From WJMT01 sp964599635 (GTDB taxonomy: Bacteria > Acidobacteriota > Aminicenantia > Aminicenantales > Aminicenantaceae), in NCBI GenBank assembly GCA_964599635.1, contig CAZRGM010000019.1, positions 1-44,632 of the forward strand: DNA of 44,632 nt, given 5' to 3'. Shown piece by piece: positions 24,680-31,318 of this stretch. The position numbers were made by a program, and so were the translations under genes. The notes beneath the pieces are model-generated. The model ran no database searches and had not been told where the DNA came from. It worked only from the letters and a program-made list of their open reading frames with translations. Position 1 is the stretch's first letter, and each line of letters begins with the position of its first letter.

Positions 24680-24901
24680 ATGAGAATATCAGTTAATCTT
24701 CCTGAAATAAATATGAAAGAAGATGAAATAAAATTGTTTCTTGCAATAAAGCTTCTTGAAGAGGGTATTGTCTCTCTTGGGAAGGCTGCTGAAATAGCAG
24801 GCTATTCTGAGAAATCCTTTGTTGAGATTCTTTTCAAGAAGGGAGTTCCACCTATAAAATATTCAAAGCTTGACCTTCAAAAAGAACTCCAGCGTGCCTG
24901 A
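24680..24901 (+). CDS. UPF0175 family antitoxin-like protein
   Basis: This 73-residue protein contains LAIKLLEEGIVSLGKAAEIAGYSEKSFVEILFKKGVPP, the helix-turn-helix-like core of UPF0175. These proteins regularly sit before DUF3368 PIN-like genes and are taken as antitoxins. GGAAGGG is upstream of the ATG. It overlaps the partner's start by a few bases. Confidence 0.9.
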   Translation: MRISVNLPEINMKEDEIKLFLAIKLLEEGIVSLGKAAEIAGYSEKSFVEILFKKGVPPIKYSKLDLQKELQRA

Positions 24902-25382
24902 ACCAATCATCATTGATATTTCTTCTTTGATCGCCTTAGGGAGGATCAATCTTTTACAGATTCTTTGTGAGATTTACAATGAAGTTATAATACCGAAGTC
25001 AGTTATCAAAGAATTTGGAAAATTATCTTTTCCCTGTCTTTCGGTAAAAAAAATTGAAAGTAACATCATAAAGCTGCTCATAACTGATTTGAATTTAGGG
25101 AAAGGCGAAGCTGATGTTATTGCATTGGCTAATAAGACTGGTTTGAAAGTAATTATAGATGATTCAAAGGCACGCAAGGTGGCAGAGAATATGGGATTGA
25201 AATTAACGGGTACCATTGGTATTTTACTAAAAGCAGAGAGATTAGGATTAATTGAAAGTGCTTATAAAAAAGTTAAGGACCTTAAAGAGAAAGGTTTCTA
25301 TGTTTCTGATGAATTATTAAAGGATATCTCTAAATTCAAAAAAAACAAACGCAACAAACGCAACAAACGCAATCAATCATAA
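24894..25382 (+). CDS. DUF3368 PIN-like nuclease toxin with repeat-encoded tail
   Basis: This PIN-related protein of about 162 residues has acidic residues at the expected places: IIIDISSLIAL, IKEFG, GEADVIALA and VIIDDSKAR, then GTIGILLKAERLGLI. I prefer the GTG at 24894, giving MPEPIIIDIS with an 8-base overlap; a TTG at 24870 is possible. The C-terminal KKNKRNKRNKRNQS is encoded by array 9 and the stop follows it, so the basic tail is repeat-derived. Predicted RNase toxin paired with UPF0175. Confidence 0.87.
   Translation: MPEPIIIDISSLIALGRINLLQILCEIYNEVIIPKSVIKEFGKLSFPCLSVKKIESNIIKLLITDLNLGKGEADVIALANKTGLKVIIDDSKARKVAENMGLKLTGTIGILLKAERLGLIESAYKKVKDLKEKGFYVSDELLKDISKFKKNKRNKRNKRNQS
25348..25374. 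repeat. 9-bp array 9 (3 units) inside a gene end
   Basis: AACGCAACA twice and AACGCAATC, read in the frame that gives KRN repeats at the C-terminus of the DUF3368 protein. Confidence 0.85.
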
Positions 25383-25544
25383 ATGTCATTCCCGCGCAAG
25401 CCTGCACCTGCGAAGCTTGTGCTCGCGAAAGCGGGTAGCAGGTGTCATTCCCATACCCCTCTGTCATTCCTGCGGGTAGCAGGAATCCAGTACTTTCTCG
25501 CTCGTCTCGCCTTTCTCGCTTTTTCAACGCAATCAACCCAAATA
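25383..25544. repeat. Composite repeat, left flank of hicAB
   Basis: A 70-bp block (25383-25452) identical to 26005-26074, then REP-like GTCATTCC/GGAATCC sequence, the 33-bp CTCG-rich leader (25493-25525) and two 9-bp units (AACGCAATC, AACCCAAAT). No gene lies here; reading frames through it are shadows. Confidence 0.88.
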
Positions 25545-25575
25545 TCATATTTAAATCTTTCTCAAATATTATATA

Positions 25576-25761
25576 ATGAAAGTAAGAGAAGTTTTAAAAA
25601 TATTAGAACAGGATGGATAGTATTTGAGTAGAACCAGAGGAAGCCATAGACAATACAAGCATCCTACAAAAAAAGAATTAGTGACTATAGCTGGGCATTT
25701 AAGTGATGACCTTTCTAAAGGAACTTTGAACAGTATTTTAAAACAAGCAAGATTAAAATAA
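25576..25761 (+). pseudogene. hicA: hicA toxin gene with amber codon replacing Trp15
   Basis: A 61-codon frame starts MKVREVLKILEQDG, meets TAG at codon 15 (25618-25620), then continues YLSRTRGSHRQYKHPTKKELVTIAGHLSDDLSKGTLNSILKQARLK to a TAA. This is a full HicA sequence, including the catalytic His in RTRGSHRQ. The family has Trp at the interrupted place (GWYLVRTRGSHRQ), so one G-to-A change (TGG to TAG) explains the stop. The toxin is probably inactive unless the stop is read through. The downstream hicB start is 10 bases away and intact. Confidence 0.88.
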
Positions 25762-25771
25762 GGAGGACAAT

Positions 25772-25987
25772 TTGATTAAATTTCCAGTAATTATAGAGAA
25801 AGCCAATGGAAATTATTCGGCTTATTGTCCTGATCTTCCCGGCTGTATAGCAACTGGGTCAGATATAGAAGAAACGATAAAACAAATAAAAGAAGCTATA
25901 AAATTCCATATTGAAGGGATGAAAAGAGAAGGACTAAAAGTACCCAAACCTTCTGCTCAGGTTAAATATATCGAAGTTTCCGTCTAA
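25772..25987 (+). CDS. hicB: HicB-family antitoxin
   Basis: This 71-residue protein begins at TTG (25772) with AGGAGG 5 bases upstream. It has the HicB fold pattern FPVIIEKANGNYSAYCPDLPGCIATGSDIEETIKQIKEAIKFHIEGM. No extra DNA-binding domain is present, which is normal for short HicB proteins. It is intact while its toxin carries a nonsense codon. The stop is followed directly by two degenerate 9-bp units (AACCCAACA, AACCCAAGA). Confidence 0.9.
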   Translation: MIKFPVIIEKANGNYSAYCPDLPGCIATGSDIEETIKQIKEAIKFHIEGMKREGLKVPKPSAQVKYIEVSV

Positions 25988-26004
25988 AACCCAACAAACC
26001 CAAG

Positions 26005-26167
26005 ATGTCATTCCCGCGCAAGCCTGCACCTGCGAAGCTTGTGCTCGCGAAAGCGGGTAGCAGGTGTCATTCCCGCAGCGCTTGTGCTTGCGAAAGCGGG
26101 TAGCGGGAATCCAGTGCTTTCTCGCTCGTCTCGCCTTTCTCGCCTTTTTAACGCAATCAACGCAATG
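26005..26167. repeat. Composite repeat, right flank of hicAB, running into gmd start
   Basis: A 70-bp block identical to that at 25383, a REP-like stretch with GCGGGAATCCAGT, the 33-bp CTCG-rich leader (26117-26149) and two 9-bp units. The last unit is AACGCAATG, and its ATG is the gmd start codon. Confidence 0.9.
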
Positions 26168-27205
26168 AAACGCGCCCTCATTACCGGCATCACCGGCCAG
26201 GACGGCTCTTACCTTGCTGAATTCCTCCTTCACAAAGGTTACGAAGTCCACGGCATCGTTCGCCGCTCAAGCTCATTCAACCGTTCCCGAATCGACCATC
26301 TCTATCAAGACCCTCATCTCCCCAAAACCCGTTTCTTCCTCCATTACGGCGATCTTGCTGATTCTGAACAAATTTCCCACCTCATATACAACATCCGCCC
26401 CACAGAAATTTACAACCTTGCTGCCCAGAGCCATGTGAGAGTAAGTTTTGACCTCCCCGAATATACATCAAACATCACAGCCTTAGGAACAACCCGGCTC
26501 CTCGAAGCTCTCAGGCGAAGCGGTAACAACGCAAAATTCTATCAGGCATCCTCAAGTGAAATGTTCGGCGCTGCCCCGCCACCCCAGAATGAAAACACAC
26601 CGTTTCATCCCCGCTCGCCCTATGCCGCCTCCAAGGTCTATTCCTATTGGATGGTCAGGAATTACCGCGATGGTTACAATCTTTTTACTACCAACGGCAT
26701 ATTATTTAATCACGAATCGCCCCGAAGAGGAGAAAATTTTGTCACCCGGAAAATCACAAGAGGATTAGCCGCCATTCTCTCCAAAAAAGCTGAAAAGCTT
26801 TATCTTGGAAACCTTGATGCTAAAAGAGATTGGGGATATGCCCCGGAATATGTGGAAGTCATGTGGAAGATGCTTCAGCAGGATGAACCTGATGATTATG
26901 TTATAGGAACAGGAGAAACCCATTCCGTGAAAGAATTTCTGGAAGAAGCTTTCGGCTATCTCGATCTTGACTGGAAAAAACATGTTGAAATAGACAAGCG
27001 GTATTTCCGTCCCACAGAAGTAGAGTACCTAAAAGCTGACCCCTCAAAAGCAAGGAAAAAGCTCAACTGGTCCCCCCGGATTACTTTCTGTGATTTAATT
27101 AAAATAATGGTGGATTGTGACCTGGAGATTTCTGGCCTCTCCTCCCCAGGTGAAGGAAAGAAAACCCTCAAGAAAAAAGGCTTTTCCTGGCAAAAAAAAT
27201 ATTAA
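26165..27205 (+). CDS. gmd: GDP-mannose 4,6-dehydratase
   Basis: This 346-residue extended SDR converts GDP-mannose to GDP-4-keto-6-deoxymannose, the first step to GDP-fucose. Motifs: GITGQDGSYLAEFLL (8-22), LAAQSHVRVSF, SSSEMFG with Glu132, Tyr153 and Lys157 in SPYAASK, NHESPRRGENFVTRKI and RDWGYAPEYVE. A longer in-frame start at 26039 would add residues from the repeat and is rejected. No Shine-Dalgarno sequence precedes the ATG, which is part of a 9-bp unit. C-rich codon use matches the wbpA-like gene at the other side of the toxin-antitoxin island, so the two may once have been adjacent. Confidence 0.96.
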   Translation: MKRALITGITGQDGSYLAEFLLHKGYEVHGIVRRSSSFNRSRIDHLYQDPHLPKTRFFLHYGDLADSEQISHLIYNIRPTEIYNLAAQSHVRVSFDLPEYTSNITALGTTRLLEALRRSGNNAKFYQASSSEMFGAAPPPQNENTPFHPRSPYAASKVYSYWMVRNYRDGYNLFTTNGILFNHESPRRGENFVTRKITRGLAAILSKKAEKLYLGNLDAKRDWGYAPEYVEVMWKMLQQDEPDDYVIGTGETHSVKEFLEEAFGYLDLDWKKHVEIDKRYFRPTEVEYLKADPSKARKKLNWSPRITFCDLIKIMVDCDLEISGLSSPGEGKKTLKKKGFSWQKKY

Positions 27206-27232
27206 ATTAAAAAAGTAGCACTGGAGAATCAA

Positions 27233-28246
27233 ATGTTGGATTTATCAAAAAAACGCATCACAGTAACAGGTGGAAAAGGATTTCTTGGGACTCATCTTGT
27301 TAGAAAATTAAGAGAAGAGCGGAAGTGCCCAAATGTTTTTATCGCGGATCTACCAGAATATGATTTAAGAACTTTAGATGGAATTGGGAGTATGTTCGAT
27401 GACCAGAATCCCGATATAGTGATCCATCTTGCTGCGGTCGTGGGAGGCATAGGCGCCAACAAAGAAAATCCTGGACGCTTCTTCTATGACAATGCCATTA
27501 TGGGCATTCAACTTATTCATGAAGCCTATCTTAGAAATATTGAAAAGTTTGTCATATTAGGAACCATATGCTGCTACCCAAAACATACCCCTGTACCTTT
27601 TAAAGAAAAAAATCTCTGGGATGGCTACCCCGAAGAAACAAATGCACCCTATGGTTTAGCCAAGAAAATGCTTCTTGTTCAGTCTCAAGCCTACCGTCAG
27701 CAGTATGGATTTAATTCAATATTCCTGATGCCAGTCAATCTTTATGGCCCTGGTGATAATTTCGATCCAAAATCCTCCCATGTCATCCCTGCTCTGATAA
27801 AAAAAGTTATTGACGCCATGGGAGGAAAAGAAGCCGCAAAAGAGAGAATGCAGGGTATCAATAATCCCAATGAACGCGATAAACGCAATGAACCCAATAA
27901 ACGCTATAAACGCGACAAACCCATTGTTGTCTGGGGAACTGGCAAAGCATCACGTGAATTTATCTATGTCAAAGATGCTGCCGAAGGCATAATCTTAGCA
28001 ACCGAAAAATACGATAAATCAGAGCCTGTAAATATCGGAGCCGGTTTTGAGATAACAATTAAAGATTTGGTTGAGATGATTGTGAATTTGACTGGATTCA
28101 ATGGTGAAATCAAGTGGGACACTTCCAAGCCCGATGGCCAACCTCGAAGGATGTTGGATACACATAAGTCAGAAAAAGAATTTGGTTTTAGGGCAAAATG
28201 CTCATTCGAAGAGGGCCTTAAGAAAACAATAGATTGGTATATTTAG
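27233..28246 (+). CDS. fcl: GDP-L-fucose synthase with in-frame repeat insertion
   Basis: This 337-residue epimerase/reductase makes GDP-fucose from the gmd product. It shows VTGGKGFLGTHLV (11-23), the TICCYPKH active-site region (Cys113/114), YGLAK (Tyr140, Lys144) and VVWGTGKASREFIYVKDAAEG. Between KKVIDAMGGKEAAK and IVVWGTG lies a basic insertion NPNERDKRNEPNKRYKRDK encoded by 9-bp units. The insertion is a multiple of three bases and leaves the downstream frame intact, in a loop region where the family varies. The enzyme may remain active. It follows gmd by 27 bases. Confidence 0.94.
   Translation: MLDLSKKRITVTGGKGFLGTHLVRKLREERKCPNVFIADLPEYDLRTLDGIGSMFDDQNPDIVIHLAAVVGGIGANKENPGRFFYDNAIMGIQLIHEAYLRNIEKFVILGTICCYPKHTPVPFKEKNLWDGYPEETNAPYGLAKKMLLVQSQAYRQQYGFNSIFLMPVNLYGPGDNFDPKSSHVIPALIKKVIDAMGGKEAAKERMQGINNPNERDKRNEPNKRYKRDKPIVVWGTGKASREFIYVKDAAEGIILATEKYDKSEPVNIGAGFEITIKDLVEMIVNLTGFNGEIKWDTSKPDGQPRRMLDTHKSEKEFGFRAKCSFEEGLKKTIDWYI
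27873..27917. repeat. 9-bp array inside fcl coding sequence (5 units)
   Basis: AACGCGATA, AACGCAATG, AACCCAATA, AACGCTATA and AACGCGACA, flanked by degenerate units, read as x-R-x-K repeats in fcl. It is the only array fully internal to a gene. Confidence 0.9.
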
Positions 28247-28256
28247 CCCCTCCCCA

Positions 28257-28508
28257 ATGTTTGGACAGAAAATGCCCTTCTTTCAGGTTGTTATGGAAAC
28301 TGTAAGGTATGAAAAAACAGTGGTCCAGCTCTCAAAACAGTACCATATCCATCCAGCCTCGATCTACCGCTGGAAAAATGAATTCCTGGAGAAAGGAGCT
28401 GAGATCTTCTCTCAAGATCCCACCATCAGAGAATATGAGAAGAGGATTCAGGATTTAGAGAAACACCTCGGTCATAAGCAAGTAGAGATAGCACTTTTAA
28501 AAAATTGA
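28257..28508 (+). pseudogene. IS3-family OrfA (transposase HTH subunit) remnant
   Basis: This 83-residue frame contains EKTVVQLSKQYHIHPASIYRWKNEFLEKGAEIF and a C-terminal leucine-zipper-like helix, the pattern of IS3-family OrfA. The N-terminus is aberrant and no OrfB follows; the frame ends with TGA overlapping the TTG start of the next gene. It is therefore the residue of an insertion sequence whose right part was replaced by the uxs-like gene. Translation through it may feed ribosomes into that gene. Confidence 0.8.
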
Positions 28509-29503
28509 AAAAAAGAATATTGGTTACAGGAGGAGCCGGATTTATAGGCTCCTTTCTATGTGAAGAACTTATCAAAAAGGGCCGAGAAGTAATTTGCTTA
28601 GATAATTTTTTTACAGGGCAGAAAAGAAATATTTATCATTTAATGGATAATAAAAATTTTGAGCTGATTAGACATGACATTGTTCAACCCATTCTTCTCG
28701 AAGTCGATCAAATCTATAACTTAGCTTGTCCCGCCTCTCCTATTCACTACCAGTATAATCCCGTAAAAACCACAAAAGTCAGTGTGGTTGGTACTTTGAA
28801 TATGCTCGGACTGGCCAAAAGAGTAAGGGCAAGAATATTACAAGCTTCAACCTCTGAAATATATGGTGATCCTTTAATAAATCCCCAAAAAGAAAATTAT
28901 TGGGGCAATGTCAATCCCATCGGTCCTCGAAGCTGCTATGATGAAGGAAAGAGAGTAGCTGAAACCTTAATGTCAGATTATTACAGGCAAAATCAAGTAG
29001 ATATTAAAATAGCAAGAATTTTCAACACTTATGGTCCAAGAATGCTCATCAATGACGGGAGAGTTGTCAGCAATTTTATAGTTCAATCTTTAAAAAACAA
29101 AGAAATCACAATCTATGGAGACGGCACACAAACCCGATCTTTTTGTTATATAGATGATATGATAGAAGGGCTTATAAAAATGATGGAATATGAAGAAAAT
29201 CCTATAAATAAACATAAATATGATTACACAAAACCCTCCCTCTCTGGATTTACAGGTCCGATTAACTTAGGAGGCGTTGACGAAATTAAAATAATAGAGC
29301 TAGCCAAAAAAATAAAAGATTTCACAAACAGCAAATCAGAAATCAAGTATAAAGCCTTACCCCAAGATGACCCCCAAAGACGCAAGCCCGATATAACCAT
29401 AGCTAAAGAAAAATTAGATTGGAGACCCAAAGTCCCCATCGAATCGGGTTTAAAAAAGACCATAAATTATTTTGAAAATTTGATAAGAAATGACCATTTT
29501 TAA
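28505..29503 (+). CDS. uxs: UDP-glucuronate decarboxylase (UDP-xylose synthase)
   Basis: This 332-residue SDR decarboxylates UDP-glucuronate to UDP-xylose. Diagnostic features: VTGGAGFIGSFLCEELI (7-23), LACPASPIHYQYNPVKTTK, STSEIYGDP (Glu118), RSCYDEGKRVAETL with Tyr145 and Lys149, and ARIFNTYGPRM. The start is TTG overlapping the IS3 remnant stop, with no good ribosome site of its own. Substrate comes from the UDP-glucose dehydrogenase 72 bases downstream, so the pair makes UDP-xylose. Confidence 0.94.
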   Translation: MKKRILVTGGAGFIGSFLCEELIKKGREVICLDNFFTGQKRNIYHLMDNKNFELIRHDIVQPILLEVDQIYNLACPASPIHYQYNPVKTTKVSVVGTLNMLGLAKRVRARILQASTSEIYGDPLINPQKENYWGNVNPIGPRSCYDEGKRVAETLMSDYYRQNQVDIKIARIFNTYGPRMLINDGRVVSNFIVQSLKNKEITIYGDGTQTRSFCYIDDMIEGLIKMMEYEENPINKHKYDYTKPSLSGFTGPINLGGVDEIKIIELAKKIKDFTNSKSEIKYKALPQDDPQRRKPDITIAKEKLDWRPKVPIESGLKKTINYFENLIRNDHF

Positions 29504-29575
29504 ACAAACATACCTACTGAAGTCTAGATAAACTCACATCTATTCTTGGTTTAAAGAGGAGAAAAGGCTTACAAC

Positions 29576-30919
29576 ATGTATAAAATATCTGTAATCGGGA
29601 CTGGTTATGTCGGACTTGTCACCGGAATTTGTTTTTCGGAAATCGGTCATTCTGTCATTTGTCAGGATATAGAGAGAAGAAAAATCGATATTCTAAAAAA
29701 GGGCAAATCTCCTATTTACGAACCTCATCTAGAAAAACTCATAGCAAAAAACTTACAAAAAGGAAAGCTCGAATTCACAGAGGATCCTTTAAAAGCAATC
29801 AACAACTCAGAAATCATTTTTATATGTGTAGGCACACCTCCTCTTAAAAACGGTGAAGCAGATCTATCGGCAGTTGAAAATGTTACCCGTCTAATCGCCC
29901 AGCATGCCAATACCCCAAAATTGATCGTTGAAAAAAGCACAGTCCCAGTCCAAACAGGGATGAATATCCAAAGAACAGTGAATCTTTTTAACAATAAGGG
30001 CCTCAAAATCGATGTTGCCTCTAACCCAGAATTTCTAAGAGAAGGTTCTGCTGTAGAAGATTTTCTTCATCCGGATCGGATCGTAATCGGTACGGAAAAT
30101 GAAAAATCTGAAAAATTATTAAAAAACATCTACAAACCTATAATCAATAAATCTTTTAATTGCCCAATTCATAAAAACTGCTCCAAAGCCAAAAATCCAG
30201 CGTTTCTAACCACAGATATCAAAAGCGCTGAACTCATAAAACACGCTTCCAATTCCTTTTTGGCTACAAAAATCTCTTTTATAAATGCCATTGCTGATAT
30301 ATGTGAAAAAACTGGAGCTGATGTTACGAAAGTTGCCTTTGGAATGGGGCTTGACCCCAGGATTGGATCTCATTTCTTAAATGCAGGAATTGGATTTGGA
30401 GGATTTTGTTTCCCTAAGGATTTACAAGCATTTATTAGAATAGCCGAAAAATTGGACTATGATTTTTCTCTTTTAAAAGAAGTGGAAAAGATAAATGAAA
30501 ACAGAATCAGTGCATTAATAAAAAAAATAAAAAACAATGTCTGGATTATAAAAGGAAAAACCTTTGGTATACTGGGGCTTTCCTTTAAACCCAATACAGA
30601 CGATATCCGTTTCGCTCCTTCTATAAAAATAATTAAGGCCCTAAAAAACGAAGGAGCAATCATAAAAGCCTACGATCCCCAAGCTTTAGATAATGCAAAA
30701 AAATTAATACCAGATATCACCTATTGCAACTCTCCCTATGAAGTCCCCAAACAAGCTGATGCTTTAATAATTACCACAGAATGGGAAGAATTTAAAAGAT
30801 TAAACTTTCAAAAAATAAAATCTTTTATGAAAAGACCCTTAATCTTTGACTGCAGAAATTTTTTAGATAGCAAAAAAGTCGAATTATTAGGATTTGAATA
30901 TATTGGAATAGGTAGATAA
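29576..30919 (+). CDS. ugd: UDP-glucose 6-dehydrogenase
   Basis: This 447-residue enzyme oxidises UDP-glucose to UDP-glucuronate. Motifs: VIGTGYVGLVTG (6-17), CVGTPPLKNGEADLS, EKSTVPVQTG, NPEFLREGSAVEDF, catalytic Cys278 in GFGGFCFPKD and GLSFKPNTDDIRFAPS. A segment with several Cys and His (NCPIHKNCSKAKNP, about 195-208) before TTDIKSAEL is an unusual small insertion. AGAGGAGA lies upstream of the ATG. Feeds the UXS-type decarboxylase and probably direct GlcA incorporation. Confidence 0.95.
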   Translation: MYKISVIGTGYVGLVTGICFSEIGHSVICQDIERRKIDILKKGKSPIYEPHLEKLIAKNLQKGKLEFTEDPLKAINNSEIIFICVGTPPLKNGEADLSAVENVTRLIAQHANTPKLIVEKSTVPVQTGMNIQRTVNLFNNKGLKIDVASNPEFLREGSAVEDFLHPDRIVIGTENEKSEKLLKNIYKPIINKSFNCPIHKNCSKAKNPAFLTTDIKSAELIKHASNSFLATKISFINAIADICEKTGADVTKVAFGMGLDPRIGSHFLNAGIGFGGFCFPKDLQAFIRIAEKLDYDFSLLKEVEKINENRISALIKKIKNNVWIIKGKTFGILGLSFKPNTDDIRFAPSIKIIKALKNEGAIIKAYDPQALDNAKKLIPDITYCNSPYEVPKQADALIITTEWEEFKRLNFQKIKSFMKRPLIFDCRNFLDSKKVELLGFEYIGIGR

Positions 30920-30977
30920 TCTTCGAACTGCGCGTCTTGCCTTCTTATTAACAAATGAAAATTAGGAAACAGGTATC

Positions 30978-31316
30978 ATGTCCCCAATATTTGTACAAAA
31001 AATAGAATCTTGGTTTGAAAATTATACCAAGCAGTTCAAATCCCAGGAGAAGAATTACAATCAAAACATAAACCTCAAAAAAGAACACACCTATCAGGTA
31101 TGCAACGAGATCACCCGCTTGGGAAAAAGTATTAATCTCAATAAAGAAGACCTCACTCTCGCCCAAACCATCGCCCTTCTCCACGATGTGGGGCGGTTTG
31201 AACAATATGACCGCTACGGCACATTTGCCGATTGCAAATTCGAAGAGCATGCTCAACTCGGAGTCAAGATCCTCAGTCAAAAAAATGTCCTAAAAGAACA
31301 CTATAATTTGGTATAA
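30978..31316 (+). pseudogene. Truncated HD-domain phosphohydrolase
   Basis: This 112-residue frame has the first HD-domain elements: His37 in EHTYQVC, His69-Asp70 in LLHDVGRFEQY, then GTFADCKFEEHAQLG. Family members with this start are usually much longer and carry a later Asp ligand; here the frame stops after EHYNLV, two bases before the flippase ATG. The 3' part was probably lost when the AT-rich flippase segment joined. The start sits next to a GGTATCATGTCCCC sequence like a dispersed palindrome arm. Confidence 0.75.
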
Positions 31317-31318
31317 AA

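Noticed and set aside
25572..25577. TATAAT as a -10 element for hicA
   Set aside because: It overlaps the hicA start codon (TATAATG), so it cannot drive this gene.
25383..25631. 82-residue plus-strand frame before hicA
   Set aside because: It reads through the composite repeat and hicA in another frame, with low-complexity content.
26039..26164. N-terminal extension of gmd from an upstream ATG
   Set aside because: The extra residues are encoded by REP-like and repeat DNA; the standard gmd N-terminus begins at 26165.
17764..26167. CRISPR arrays
   Set aside because: Units are contiguous 9-mers without unique spacers of constant length, and no cas gene is present.
17764..26167. Integron cassette array
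   Set aside because: Genes are arranged like cassettes, but no integrase gene or attC-like sites were seen; the 9-bp arrays do not have attC architecture.
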